Positions 40,386 through 49,091 of a stretch of 53,461 bases of DNA are shown piece by piece. The position numbers and the translations under genes were made by a program. The notes under the pieces are model-generated. The model was given only the letters and a program-made list of their open reading frames with translations, was not told where the DNA came from and ran no database searches. Origin of the DNA: Bacillota bacterium (GTDB taxonomy: Bacteria > Bacillota > Clostridia > Acetivibrionales > JAEXSP01); the NCBI GenBank assembly GCA_023453795.1, contig JAEXSP010000029.1:1-53461 (forward strand), read 5' to 3'. Numbering within the stretch: the first letter of the stretch is position 1; every line of letters starts with the position of its first letter.

Positions 40386-40886
40386 CTAACCGATTACTTC
40401 TTCTACAGTCTTACCGCGAAGCTTTGCAACTTCTTCAGCGGTTTTCAACTGAGCGAGACCTTTTATTGTTGCATTTACCATATTGATCGGATTGTTTGAT
40501 CCGAGAGATTTTGTTCTGATATCATGGATACCTGCAAGTTCCAAAACCGCTCTGACAGGTCCGCCTGCTATAACTCCGGTACCTTGTCCGGCCGGCTTGA
40601 GCAGAACCCTACCTGCACCATATTCACCCGTAATCTCATGAGGAATCGTAGTTTCTACCAACGGAACCTTGATAAGGTTTTTCTTAGCATCTTCGATTCC
40701 TTTACGGATTGCATCAGGAATTTCTGCTGCTTTTCCCATACCGCTGCCTACATAACCGTTCTCATCCCCTACAACAACAAGAGCACTAAAACGGAAGTTC
40801 CTACCACCCTTAACAACCTTTGTTACACGACCTATATTAACCACTTTTTCCTTAAGATCCAATGTCTGAGCATCTATACGTTGCAA
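40386..40886 (-). CDS. rpsE: 30S ribosomal protein S5
   Basis: The product of 166 residues shows EKVVNIGRVTKVVKGGRNFRFSALVVVGD, GRVLLKPAGQGTGVIAGGPVRAVLELAGI and SLGSNNPINMVNAT, all standard. S5 contributes to decoding accuracy. I chose the TTG at 40884-40886 (QRIDAQTLDLKEKVV follows) because GGAGGGG lies six to seven bases upstream and the length then matches the family. A reading to 41027 would add 47 residues overlapping rplR. Confidence 0.97.
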   Translation of the reverse strand: MQRIDAQTLDLKEKVVNIGRVTKVVKGGRNFRFSALVVVGDENGYVGSGMGKAAEIPDAIRKGIEDAKKNLIKVPLVETTIPHEITGEYGAGRVLLKPAGQGTGVIAGGPVRAVLELAGIHDIRTKSLGSNNPINMVNATIKGLAQLKTAEEVAKLRGKTVEEVIG

Positions 40887-40905
40887 TTCGTTTCCCCTCC
40901 TTCTT

Positions 40906-41274
40906 TTAGAACTCCAGTCCAGCTTCTCTTGCAGCCTCTGCAAGGTCTTTAATTCTACCGTGATATATATATCCGCCTCTATCAAATACAACTTCTTTAA
41001 TTCCTTTGTCGGAAGCCTTTTTTGCAATCAATTTTCCAACTTCTTTTGCCGCTTCCTTGTTGCCGCCAAACTTAACTTTTCCTTTAAGTGACTCATCAAG
41101 AGTTGATGCAGCAGCAATAGTCATTCCGTTTGTATCGTCAATTACCTGTGCGTATATATGATTTAAGCTTCTAAAAACATTCAATCTTGGGCGTTCAGCC
41201 GTTCCGCTTATTTTTTTGCGTACTCTTAAATGTTTTCTAAGCCTTGCTTCATTTTTACTTGGCTTATTGATCAT
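40906..41274 (-). CDS. rplR: 50S ribosomal protein L18
   Basis: The product of 122 residues has the basic start RLRKHLRVRKKISGTAERPRLNVFRSLNHIYAQVIDD and the end YHGRIKDLAEAAREAGLEF, both standard. L18 carries 5S rRNA into the large subunit with L5. It lies between rplF and rpsE. Confidence 0.97.
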   Translation of the reverse strand: MINKPSKNEARLRKHLRVRKKISGTAERPRLNVFRSLNHIYAQVIDDTNGMTIAAASTLDESLKGKVKFGGNKEAAKEVGKLIAKKASDKGIKEVVFDRGGYIYHGRIKDLAEAAREAGLEF

Positions 41275-41289
41275 TTATCTCACTCCCTC

Positions 41290-41841
41290 CTACTTCTTAC
41301 CTTTACCGCCGGTCTTACCTTCTTTACGTCTGATTACCTCAGTCTCGTACTTGATGCCTTTACCTTTATAAACTTCCGGTTCTCTCTTGCTTCTGATCTT
41401 TGCTGCAAATTCACCAACAGCCTGCTTGTCAATTCCCTTAACAATTACCTTGTTTGGTGCGGGAACATCAATTGTAATTCCTGCCGGTTCATCCATTTCA
41501 ACCGGATGTGAATACCCTAAAGTAAGAACGAGTTTTTTTCCTTGTTTCTGAGCCCTGTATCCGACACCATTGATTTCAAGTGCCTTCTCAAACCCATTAG
41601 TTACTCCGATAATCATGTTATTCAACAATGTTCTTGTCAACCCGTGAAGAGCTTTATGGTTCTTTTCTTCTGAAGGGCGTTTAACAAGTATTTTACCATC
41701 TTCAATTTCTATTATCATATCTTTATGAAGATCTTTTGTCAAAGTCCCTTTTTGACCCTTCACAGTAACAAAATTGTTTTCGCCTACTTTTACATCAACA
41801 CCTTTAGGTATCTCAATAGGCATCCTACCTATTCTTGACAT
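41290..41841 (-). CDS. rplF: 50S ribosomal protein L6
   Basis: The product of 183 residues begins MSRIGRMPIEIPKGVDVKV. It ends with the conserved YKGKGIKYETEVIRRKEGKTGGK after RSKREPEVYKG. L6 has two related domains and sits near the factor-binding site. It lies 118 bases behind rpsH, a longer gap than elsewhere in the operon. Confidence 0.97.
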   Translation of the reverse strand: MSRIGRMPIEIPKGVDVKVGENNFVTVKGQKGTLTKDLHKDMIIEIEDGKILVKRPSEEKNHKALHGLTRTLLNNMIIGVTNGFEKALEINGVGYRAQKQGKKLVLTLGYSHPVEMDEPAGITIDVPAPNKVIVKGIDKQAVGEFAAKIRSKREPEVYKGKGIKYETEVIRRKEGKTGGKGKK

Positions 41842-41959
41842 TTATTGTTCCTCCTGTTCTTAACATTATGAATGAGGAAACGGCTTTAATTTACTTAAAG
41901 CGTTGCCAACATTCTTTTCAGAAACTTAGCAGTTTCACTAATTCTGTGTTATAGGCTGC

Positions 41960-42358
41960 TTACCATATGAATGCAAGTACCTCGCCGCCGATTCCTTCTT
42001 GTCTAGCCTTTTTATCTGTCATTATACCTTTTGATGTAGAAAGAATAGCGATTCCAAGTCCTCCAAGCACCTTCGGCAATTCATCCTTACCTACATAAAC
42101 CCTTAAACCGGGCTTACTGATTCTTTTAATTCCTGTTATTATATTTTGTTTATTCGCAGCATATTTCAAATTGACTCTGATTATTCCCTGTTTACCGTCG
42201 TCTATCTCTTCTATATTTTTTACATAGCCTTCCTCTAAAAGAATCTTTGCTATTGATTTCTTTAAATTAGAAGCCGGTATATCCACAGACTCATGTTTTG
42301 CAGAACTTGCATTTCTAATTCTGGTCAACAGATCAGCGATAGTGTCTGTAATTTGCAT
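41960..42358 (-). CDS. rpsH: 30S ribosomal protein S8
   Basis: The product of 132 residues begins MQITDTIADLLTRIRNASSAKHESVDIPAS. Its C-terminus is GGLGIAILSTSKGIMTDKKARQEGIGGEVLAFIW, which is diagnostic. S8 is a primary 16S-binding protein and in E. coli the regulator of the spc operon. It follows rpsN by 27 bases. Confidence 0.98.
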   Translation of the reverse strand: MQITDTIADLLTRIRNASSAKHESVDIPASNLKKSIAKILLEEGYVKNIEEIDDGKQGIIRVNLKYAANKQNIITGIKRISKPGLRVYVGKDELPKVLGGLGIAILSTSKGIMTDKKARQEGIGGEVLAFIW

Positions 42359-42385
42359 AAATCTAACCTCCTTCCAATGATGGTG

Positions 42386-42571
42386 TTACCAACTAGCTTT
42401 TCTTACGCCAGGTATCTGTCCCTTATAGGCCAGTACTCTGAAGCATAAACGGCATACGCCGTATTTTCTCATATAAGCGTGCGGTCTTCCGCATATCTTA
42501 CATCTGTTATATGCCCTTGTGCTAAACTTCGGGGCTTTTTGCTGCTTTAATATCATAGCCTTTTTTGCCAC
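42386..42571 (-). CDS. rpsN: 30S ribosomal protein S14, zinc form
   Basis: The product of 61 residues has two CxxC pairs (CKICG and CRLCF), which mark the short zinc-binding form of S14. The C-terminus LAYKGQIPGVRKASW is standard. It lies between rplE and rpsH in the spc operon. Confidence 0.98.
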   Translation of the reverse strand: MAKKAMILKQQKAPKFSTRAYNRCKICGRPHAYMRKYGVCRLCFRVLAYKGQIPGVRKASW

Positions 42572-42586
42572 GGTATCACTCTCCTT

Positions 42587-43129
42587 TTAACTCTGGCTAA
42601 ACGGCATACCAAGAAGTTTTAAAAGCTCTTTTGCTTCTTCGTCAGTCTTGGCAGTTGTAACAAATGAAATATCCATACCTCTTACTTTATCTATTTTGTC
42701 ATATTCGATTTCAGGGAATATAAGCTGGTCATTTATGCCCATGGTGTAGTTCCCTCTACCGTCAAACGAATTGGATGATACGCCTCTGAAGTCTCTTACT
42801 CTTGGCAATGCAACATTGAAGAGCTTATCTACGAATTCATACATCCTTTTTCCCCTAAGAGTTACTTTACAGCCTATATTCATTCCTTCTCTTACCTTAA
42901 ACGCAGCAACTGATTTCTTTGCCTTTGTTATAAGTGGTTTTTGTCCGGTAATCAATGCTAAGTCTCCGACTGCAGAGTCCATTGCTTTTGCATTTTCTTT
43001 TACTTCTCCAACACCCATATTTATAACAACTTTTTCAAGTTTAGGTATTTGCATGGTACTGGTATATTTGAACTTTGTCTTTAAAGCAGGCATAATATCG
43101 CTGCTATATTTTTCTTTTAATCTTGCCAT
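42587..43129 (-). CDS. rplE: 50S ribosomal protein L5
   Basis: The product of 180 residues contains IPKLEKVVINMGVGEVKENAK, TGQKPLITKAKKSVAAFKVREGMNIGCKVTLRG and the end TAKTDEEAKELLKLLGMPF. L5 binds 5S rRNA and contacts P-site tRNA. It is standard in length and place. Confidence 0.98.
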   Translation of the reverse strand: MARLKEKYSSDIMPALKTKFKYTSTMQIPKLEKVVINMGVGEVKENAKAMDSAVGDLALITGQKPLITKAKKSVAAFKVREGMNIGCKVTLRGKRMYEFVDKLFNVALPRVRDFRGVSSNSFDGRGNYTMGINDQLIFPEIEYDKIDKVRGMDISFVTTAKTDEEAKELLKLLGMPFSQS

Positions 43130-43159
43130 TTAACTGCTTACCTCCTTTCGGAAAAAGTC

Positions 43160-43507
43160 TTACTTGTTATCCGATTGTTTTATTATATCTAGAACCTCGT
43201 CACACTTTTTGCAAACCCTTGCTTTTTCTCCGTTTGCCAAAATACGTTTTCCTACTTTTGTAGGTGCTCCGCATTTATCACAAACAAGCATTACCTTTGC
43301 ACTGTTAATTGGAGATTCCTGATGAATTATTCCGCCTTGCTGATATCTGTTTCTTGGTTTGGAATGCTTTGTAGTCATATTAACGCCTTCGATCAGAACC
43401 ATGCTCTCCTTAGGAATGACTTCCAAAACCTTTCCCTTCTTGCCCCTATCCTTTCCGGAAAGGACGCAAACTGTATCTCCTTTTTTTACATGAACCTTCT
43501 TTTCCAA
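43160..43507 (-). CDS. rplX: 50S ribosomal protein L24
   Basis: The product of 115 residues begins KVHVKKGDTVCVLSGKDRGKKGKVLEVIPKE, a KOW motif, and later has CDKCGAPTKVGKRI and KVCKKC-like pairs that may bind zinc. L24 starts assembly of the large subunit. It lies between rplN and rplE. Confidence 0.98.
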   Translation of the reverse strand: MEKKVHVKKGDTVCVLSGKDRGKKGKVLEVIPKESMVLIEGVNMTTKHSKPRNRYQQGGIIHQESPINSAKVMLVCDKCGAPTKVGKRILANGEKARVCKKCDEVLDIIKQSDNK

Positions 43508-43524
43508 TTTAGCCGCCTCCTCCC

Positions 43525-43893
43525 TTATAGTACTTCAGGTGCGAGGGACAATATCTTCATAAAATCCTTATCCCTCAGCTCCCTTGCAACGGGGCCAAAA
43601 ATACGGGTTCCTCTTGGGTTTTTATCATCCTTGATGATTACAGCCGCATTTTCGTCGAACTTTATATATGAACCGTCTTGCCTTCTCATACCCTTTTTGG
43701 ATCTAACAATGACGCACTTTACAACGTCACCTTTCTTTACAACACCACCGGGTGTTGCATTTTTAACCGAAGCTACTATAATATCGCCTATATTCGCATA
43801 TTTTCTCCATGAACCACCGAGAACCTTTATGCACATCAATTCCTTCGCTCCAGTGTTGTCTGCAACCTTTAGAGTTGTCTGGACTTGAATCAT
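43525..43893 (-). CDS. rplN: 50S ribosomal protein L14
   Basis: The product of 122 residues begins MIQVQTTLKVADNTGAKELMCIKVLGG, and the end GPVARELRDKDFMKILSLAPEVL is universal. L14 forms bridge B8 to the small subunit. I chose the ATG at 43891-43893 as it opens the family sequence behind GGAGG; a reading to 43911 would consume that site. Confidence 0.98.
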   Translation of the reverse strand: MIQVQTTLKVADNTGAKELMCIKVLGGSWRKYANIGDIIVASVKNATPGGVVKKGDVVKCVIVRSKKGMRRQDGSYIKFDENAAVIIKDDKNPRGTRIFGPVARELRDKDFMKILSLAPEVL

Positions 43894-43917
43894 GCTGGTA
43901 CCTCCTTCCAAATAATC

Positions 43918-44175
43918 TTACTTTGCTTTCTCTACTACTTCAACCAGTCTCCACCTTTTATCTCTGCTAAGGGGACGGGTTTCCATAACTTTAACCTTAT
44001 CGCCTACCTTGCACTCGTTGTTCTCGTCATGCGCCTTTAACTTGTATGTGCGCTTAATGATCTTGCTGTACAAGGGATGCTTTACACTGGTTTCTATAGC
44101 AACGACAATGGTTTTATCCATTTTATCACTGGTTACTTTTCCAATTCTGGTTTTCCTTAAAGCTCTCTCTTCCAA
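43918..44175 (-). CDS. rpsQ: 30S ribosomal protein S17
   Basis: The product of 85 residues has an OB fold with RKTRIGKVTSDKMDKTIVVAIETSVKHPLY and the closing block GDKVKVMETRPLSRDKRWRLVEVVEKA. S17 binds 16S rRNA early in assembly. It lies between rpmC and rplN. Confidence 0.98.
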   Translation of the reverse strand: MEERALRKTRIGKVTSDKMDKTIVVAIETSVKHPLYSKIIKRTYKLKAHDENNECKVGDKVKVMETRPLSRDKRWRLVEVVEKAK

Positions 44176-44195
44176 CTCGGATTACCTCCTTACTT

Positions 44196-44393
44196 TTATA
44201 TTCCCTTAAGTTCGTTTTCCCTCATGATCGTTTGAACCCTTGCAATTGACTTCTTTATGTCTTTCAATTTCATGGGGTTTTCAAGCTGATTTGTAGCAAG
44301 TTGAAATCTTAACTTGAAAAGTTCAGACTTTAAATCTCCTAATTCTTTCTGTAATTCTGACTGTGACATTTCTCTGATTTCACTAGCTTTCAT
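44196..44393 (-). CDS. rpmC: 50S ribosomal protein L29
   Basis: The product of 65 residues begins MKASEIREMSQSELQKELGDLKSELFKLRFQLAT and ends with ARVQTIMREN, a two-helix protein at the tunnel exit. I chose the ATG at 44391-44393, with GGTGGTG upstream; it overlaps the rplP stop by 11 bases. A GTG at 44405 gives four extra residues with no better site. Confidence 0.97.
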   Translation of the reverse strand: MKASEIREMSQSELQKELGDLKSELFKLRFQLATNQLENPMKLKDIKKSIARVQTIMRENELKGI

Positions 44394-44820
44394 TTGCTTC
44401 ACCACCCATTTCCTTTTCGCGGGTTATGAATTTGCACTGCAACGGAAGTTTATGCATAGCAAGCCTTAATGCTTCTCTAGCTGTTTCTTCCGGAACTCCC
44501 GCGATTTCAAATAATACTCTCCCTGGTTTTACAACTGCTACCCAATACTCAGGTGAACCTTTACCACTACCCATACGGGTTTCAGCCGGCTTCTGAGTAA
44601 CAGGCTTATCCGGGAATATTTTTATCCAAACCTGACCGCCCCTCTTGATAAAACGTGTAAGGGCAACCCTGGCAGCTTCAATCTGATTGCTTGTAATCCA
44701 TCCTGGTTCCATAGCCTGCAAGCCGAATTCACCGTTTGATACAGTGTTTCCTCTTGTAGCTATACCCCTCATTCTGCCTCTCTGAACCTTCCTATGTTTT
44801 ACTCTCTTAGGCAATAACAT
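44383..44820 (-). CDS. rplP: 50S ribosomal protein L16
   Basis: The product of 145 residues begins MLLPKRVKHRKVQRGRMRGIATRGN. Its central block is KIFPDKPVTQKPAETRMGSGKGSPEYWVAVVKPGRVLFEI, which is diagnostic. L16 helps to shape the A site. It overlaps the rpsC stop by one base. Confidence 0.98.
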   Translation of the reverse strand: MLLPKRVKHRKVQRGRMRGIATRGNTVSNGEFGLQAMEPGWITSNQIEAARVALTRFIKRGGQVWIKIFPDKPVTQKPAETRMGSGKGSPEYWVAVVKPGRVLFEIAGVPEETAREALRLAMHKLPLQCKFITREKEMGGEANES

Positions 44821-45488
44821 TATTTTTCTCCTCCTTCCGCTTTCCTTACCTTTTTAGCAGCTGGAAGAACTTCTCCCTTATAAATCCATACCTTAACTCC
44901 AAGCTTTCCATAAGTCGTATCGGCTTCAGCGAAACCATAATCTATGTCAGCTCTTAAAGTCTGAAGCGGTATAGTACCTTCATGATAGTGTTCTGTTCTT
45001 GCAATTTCAGCTCCGCCAAGACGTCCTGCGACAGCGGTTTTAATACCTTTTGCGCCCAACTTCATTGATCTTGACATTGCCTGCTTCATTGCTCTCCTGA
45101 ATGAAATTCTCTTTTCAAGCTGTGAAGCAATATTTTCTGCAACAAGCTGTGCTTCCATTTCAGGGGTCTTGATTTCAGTGATGTTGATCAGAACACTCTT
45201 TTGAGTCATCTTCTCAATTTCTTTCCTGAGTTCTTCTATTCCTGTGCCACCTTTTCCTATTACAAGTCCTGGCTTGGCGGTATTTACATTGATCTTTATC
45301 TTATTGGCAGCCCTTTCAATTTCAATACGTGCTATTCCTGAAATGTAGAGCTTCTTTTTGATAAACTTTCTTATTTTGTTATCTTCTACTAAAAGGTCGC
45401 CAAAGCTTTTATCATTGGCATACCATTTTGTATCCCAATCTTTAATTATCCCTATTCTCAATCCATGTGGATTTACCTTCTGGCCCAT
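44820..45488 (-). CDS. rpsC: 30S ribosomal protein S3
   Basis: The product of 222 residues begins MGQKVNPHGLRIGIIKDWDTKWYAN. It has the KH motif VIGKGGTGIEELRKEIEKM and the C-terminal block GGAEIARTEHYHEGTIPLQTLRADIDYG. S3 lines the mRNA entry. I chose the ATG at 45486-45488 for the universal MGQKVNP start, seven bases after GGAGG. Confidence 0.98.
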   Translation of the reverse strand: MGQKVNPHGLRIGIIKDWDTKWYANDKSFGDLLVEDNKIRKFIKKKLYISGIARIEIERAANKIKINVNTAKPGLVIGKGGTGIEELRKEIEKMTQKSVLINITEIKTPEMEAQLVAENIASQLEKRISFRRAMKQAMSRSMKLGAKGIKTAVAGRLGGAEIARTEHYHEGTIPLQTLRADIDYGFAEADTTYGKLGVKVWIYKGEVLPAAKKVRKAEGGEK

Positions 45489-45507
45489 TCTCAAACCTCC
45501 TTTTCCG

Positions 45508-45984
45508 TTATTTTCTTTCCTTTAAAACTAGAGTAACGTGACTTGTCCTTTTGTTTATCCTGTTTGCCCTACCTTGTGCTCTAGGCATGATCCTCTTTAA
45601 AGTGGGTCCTTGTGATGCAAATGCTTCGGAGATATACAGCTCATCCCTGTTCAATCCGTTATTATTTATTGCATTGGATTCTGCTGATTTCAGAAGCTTG
45701 AATAATACTTCGGATGCTGCCTTCGGTGTGTATTTTACAATACCGTAAGCCTCATCAATACCTTTATCTTTAATAAGATCCAATACTATCTTAACTTTTC
45801 TTGAAGAGATACGAGCATACTTTAATACGGCTCTTCCTTCATCTTTACCTATTCCAAGCGCTTTCTTCTCCTTTTTGGTGAGCAAAGCAGGCTTGTTGTA
45901 TTTTCTATGGTTAGAATTTAACGATTCCAGTATCTGATCTTTTTCCTTAAGAAGCTCTTCTTTTGATCTAACCTTCTTTTCCAA
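45508..45984 (-). CDS. rplV: 50S ribosomal protein L22 with an N-terminal extension
   Basis: The conserved L22 part runs from about residue 49 (EGRAVLKYARISSRKVKIVLDLIKDKG) to the end (PRAQGRANRINKRTSHVTLVLKERK). It includes the long loop that lines the exit tunnel. The first 48 or so residues are a charged Lys/Glu-rich extension (KSKEELLKEKDQ-like helices), giving 158 residues against the usual 110-115. The ATG at 45982-45984 follows AAAGGAGG, so the extension is translated. It lies between rpsS and rpsC. Confidence 0.96.
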   Translation of the reverse strand: MEKKVRSKEELLKEKDQILESLNSNHRKYNKPALLTKKEKKALGIGKDEGRAVLKYARISSRKVKIVLDLIKDKGIDEAYGIVKYTPKAASEVLFKLLKSAESNAINNNGLNRDELYISEAFASQGPTLKRIMPRAQGRANRINKRTSHVTLVLKERK

Positions 45985-46094
45985 CTGGAATTCCTCCTTT
46001 CATAATCTTCGATTCGGGCTATTGTCAACTTGTTTTCAGTAACACTTTCCGTTACTGTCAACTTGCTAAACCCATTATCGTGCCTTTGGCACTT

Positions 46095-46379
46095 TTATTT
46101 CAATGATGTTGACCTCTCAGTATGATGTCCATGACCTTTGAAAGTTCTTGTCGGTGCAAATTCTCCGAGCTTGTGTCCGACCATATCTTCTGTCATATAA
46201 ACAGGAACATGCTTCTTTCCGTCATATACTGCAACTGTATGTCCAACCATCTGTGGAAATATTGTTGATGCTCTTGACCAAGTCTTTAAAACTTTTTTAT
46301 CGTTTGTCTTGTTCATTTCCTCAATCTTGCTGAGGAGCTTTGCATCTACAAATGGTCCCTTTTTAAGCGATCTGCTCAT
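46095..46379 (-). CDS. rpsS: 30S ribosomal protein S19
   Basis: The product of 94 residues begins MSRSLKKGPFVDAKLLSKIEEMN and includes TWSRASTIFPQMVGHTVAVYDGKKHVPVYMTEDMVGHKLGEFAPTR-type blocks that are universal. S19 contacts S13 and tRNA in the head. It lies 110 bases upstream of rplV and 112 behind rplB; both spacers carry short repeats. Confidence 0.98.
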   Translation of the reverse strand: MSRSLKKGPFVDAKLLSKIEEMNKTNDKKVLKTWSRASTIFPQMVGHTVAVYDGKKHVPVYMTEDMVGHKLGEFAPTRTFKGHGHHTERSTSLK

Positions 46380-46491
46380 TATTGTCCTCCTTCCGACGCC
46401 ATAGCGCGGGTTCTAGGTCAAGGGTCATTGGTTATGGGGAGTCCCGATAACCGGATAACCAATTACCAATTACCGTGCCGAAGGCACTATA

Positions 46492-47325
46492 TTATTTCTG
46501 GTTTCTTCTCTTAACTATGAATTTATCTGATTTGTTCTTTTTCTTTCTTGTCTTATAGCCCAATGTTGGTTTACCCCATGGAGTTACAGGACTCGGCCTT
46601 CCGATAGGAGATTTTCCTTCACCACCACCATGAGGATGGTCACAAGGATTCATTACAACACCACGAACTGTTGGTCTGATTCCCATCCACCTTTTTCTTC
46701 CTGCTTTACCTATTGAAATGTTTTCATTTTCAATATTGCTAAGCTGTCCGATAGATGCTTTACAATTCATGCTGATCATTCTAACTTCGCCTGAAGGAAG
46801 TCTAACCTGCGCATATGCACCTTCTTTGGCCATCAGCTGCGCAGAATTTCCTGCAGCCCTGACCAACTGGCCACCTTTACCGGGCTTTAATTCAATGTTG
46901 TGAATCAAAGTACCAACAGGTATGCTTTCAAGCGGCAGGGAGTTTCCAGGCTTAATGTCTGCTTTTGCTCCGGATTCTATAGAATCTCCAACGTTAAGAT
47001 TAACCGGTGCAAGTATATATCTCTTTTCACCGTCTGCATATTGGAGAAGTGCGATATTTGCAGTTCTGTTGGGATCGTATTCTATTGCTGTAACCTTTGC
47101 AGGTATACCTTCTTTATCTCTTTTGAAATCTATGATTCTATATTTTCTTTTGGCACCGCCGCCTTGGTGACGTACAGTGATCCTACCATAAGAGTTTCTT
47201 CCGCCGTTTTTATTTAAAGATTCCAATAACGACTTTTCAGGTTCCTTCTTTGTGATCTCCTCAAAAGTTGATACTGTCATAAAACGTCTAGCGGGAGAAG
47301 TAGGATTAAACTTTTTTACTGCCAT
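46492..47325 (-). CDS. rplB: 50S ribosomal protein L2
   Basis: The product of 277 residues shows SYGRITVRHQGGGAKRKYR, NPCDHPHGGGEGKSPIGR (the catalytic-core histidine region) and KKKNKSDKFIVKRRNQK at the C-terminus. L2 is required for subunit joining and peptidyl transfer. It is standard in length and lies between rplW and rpsS. Confidence 0.98.
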   Translation of the reverse strand: MAVKKFNPTSPARRFMTVSTFEEITKKEPEKSLLESLNKNGGRNSYGRITVRHQGGGAKRKYRIIDFKRDKEGIPAKVTAIEYDPNRTANIALLQYADGEKRYILAPVNLNVGDSIESGAKADIKPGNSLPLESIPVGTLIHNIELKPGKGGQLVRAAGNSAQLMAKEGAYAQVRLPSGEVRMISMNCKASIGQLSNIENENISIGKAGRKRWMGIRPTVRGVVMNPCDHPHGGGEGKSPIGRPSPVTPWGKPTLGYKTRKKKNKSDKFIVKRRNQK

Positions 47326-47350
47326 CTTACTCTCACTCCTTTAACGAACT

Positions 47351-47704
47351 TTATTGTGCTACACCAAATTCTTCAATGCTGGTTTTATACTTCTTATTGT
47401 TTTGAACTTCCTTGCCGCCTTTTGCCAAATACACCTCAGGCTTAGGATCTGTATCAATCTTTACAATTGCCTTTTTCCAGTCCGGTCTCGGCCCTACATG
47501 CACACCCATTCTCTTTGTTTTTCCCTCAAAGTTTGATGTGTTAACTTGGAGCACTTTAACCTGGAAAAGCTTCTCTACAGCATTTTTGATTTCAGTCTTT
47601 GTTGCTTTTACATCAACTATGAAGGTGTACTTTCCTTCAGCAACAGCAGCATTACTTTTTTCAGTAACAAAAGGCTTTTTTATAATATCCTCTGCAAGTC
47701 TCAT
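47351..47704 (-). CDS. rplW: 50S ribosomal protein L23
   Basis: The product of 117 residues has IIKKPFVTEKSNAAVAEGKYTFIVDVKATKTEIKNAVEKLFQVKVLQVNT, the core of L23, with a somewhat extended C-terminus. L23 forms the docking site for trigger factor and SRP at the tunnel exit. Its start overlaps the rplD stop by one base. Confidence 0.98.
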   Translation of the reverse strand: MRLAEDIIKKPFVTEKSNAAVAEGKYTFIVDVKATKTEIKNAVEKLFQVKVLQVNTSNFEGKTKRMGVHVGPRPDWKKAIVKIDTDPKPEVYLAKGGKEVQNNKKYKTSIEEFGVAQ

Positions 47705-48327
47705 TATGCGTACACCTCCTCAACCTTGGAAACTGCGTCCTTTGTCAAAATGACCTTTTTGTATTTCAACAAGTCAAATACATTTATTGTATTCACAAGT
47801 GATGTCTTAACACCCGGAATGTTTCTTGCCGACTTTTCAACTACTTCGTTCTTGTCTGCAATTACTATCAACGCACTTGTATCTACTTTAAGATTGTTTA
47901 AAACATTGACCATTGCTTTTGTCTTAATATTCTCAAAACCGAGATTATCAAGAACAAGTACATTATTGTCAATAACTTTGGAAGTCAGTGCGGATTTCAA
48001 AGCAACCCTCTTTATCTTCTTTGGCAATGTGAATCTGTAGCTTCTTGGTTTAGGACCTAATACTATACCGCCCTTAATCCATTGAGCAGAACGGATACTG
48101 CCCTGTCTTGCCCTGCCTGTGCCTTTCTGCTTCCACGGCTTCTTTCCGCCGCCTCTTACTTCGCTTTTTGTCTTTGTGGACTGTGTACCCTGTCTCTTGT
48201 TTGCCAGTTGATTCTCAACTGCAAGATACATTGCATTCGCATTTACTTCTACACCAAATATATTATCATTCAGCTCGATATTACCTACTATCTCACCACT
48301 CATATTGTATAAGTCAATCTTAGGCAT
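47704..48327 (-). CDS. rplD: 50S ribosomal protein L4
   Basis: The product of 207 residues contains RQGTQSTKTKSEVRGGGKKPWKQKGTGRARQGS, the basic loop that reaches into the exit tunnel, and GPKPRSYRFTLPKKIKRVALKSALTSK. In E. coli L4 also represses its own operon. It lies between rplC and rplW, overlapping rplW by one base. Confidence 0.98.
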   Translation of the reverse strand: MPKIDLYNMSGEIVGNIELNDNIFGVEVNANAMYLAVENQLANKRQGTQSTKTKSEVRGGGKKPWKQKGTGRARQGSIRSAQWIKGGIVLGPKPRSYRFTLPKKIKRVALKSALTSKVIDNNVLVLDNLGFENIKTKAMVNVLNNLKVDTSALIVIADKNEVVEKSARNIPGVKTSLVNTINVFDLLKYKKVILTKDAVSKVEEVYA

Positions 48328-48351
48328 TTCATTTCCTCCCTTCTTAGGTAA

Positions 48352-48990
48352 TTACTTACCGGACTTTACGGTATTTTTTATTACTACGAGTCCGCCCTTA
48401 GGACCTGGAACAGCTCCTCTTATCAAAAGAAGATTTCTTTCACTGTCAACTCTTACAACATCAAGGTTCTGGACTGTTATTTTATCCACACCCATATGTC
48501 CCGGCAATTTTTTACCTTTGAATACCCTTGCTGGACTTGTATTGGCGCTCATTGATCCAACTCTTCTGTGATACATGGAACCGTGGGTTTCGGCACCACC
48601 CTTTTGTCCGTAGCGCTTAATTGTACCCTGGAATCCCTTACCTTTTGATATACCGCTTACATCAACCTTATCTCCGGTCTGGAACATATCTCCTACGGCT
48701 ATATCCTGTCCGACTTCATAACTGCTTGCAGCTTCAAGTCTAAATTCTTTAAGGAACTTAGTCGGTGCTGCTTTTGCTTTGCTAAACTGTCCTTTATCAG
48801 GCTTATTCAGCTTCTTTTCGCTTACTTTGTCAAACCCGACTTTAACAGCATTGTAACCATCGTTCTCTACTGTCTTGTTCTGAATGACTGTGCATGGTCC
48901 CGCTTCAATTACTGTAACAGGTATTGATAAACCGTTTTCATTGAAAACCTGTGTCATACCTATCTTTTTACCGAGTATAAATTTTCCCAT
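48352..48990 (-). CDS. rplC: 50S ribosomal protein L3
   Basis: The product of 212 residues begins GKFILGKKIGMTQVFNENG, and the loop KGKGFQGTIKRYGQKGGAETHGSMYHRRVGSMSA reaches the peptidyl-transferase centre. The end is LLLIRGAVPGPKGGLVVIK. Standard length; it follows rpsJ after 101 bases. Confidence 0.98.
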   Translation of the reverse strand: MGKFILGKKIGMTQVFNENGLSIPVTVIEAGPCTVIQNKTVENDGYNAVKVGFDKVSEKKLNKPDKGQFSKAKAAPTKFLKEFRLEAASSYEVGQDIAVGDMFQTGDKVDVSGISKGKGFQGTIKRYGQKGGAETHGSMYHRRVGSMSANTSPARVFKGKKLPGHMGVDKITVQNLDVVRVDSERNLLLIRGAVPGPKGGLVVIKNTVKSGK

Positions 48991-49091
48991 TTCTATTTCC
49001 CTCCTATGGTTATTGGTTCACATCTCTGCGAACTTGACCTTGGCTATAGCAAAGAACCTATTATTTCTTGCTAACAGCCCATTGCTTTTAA

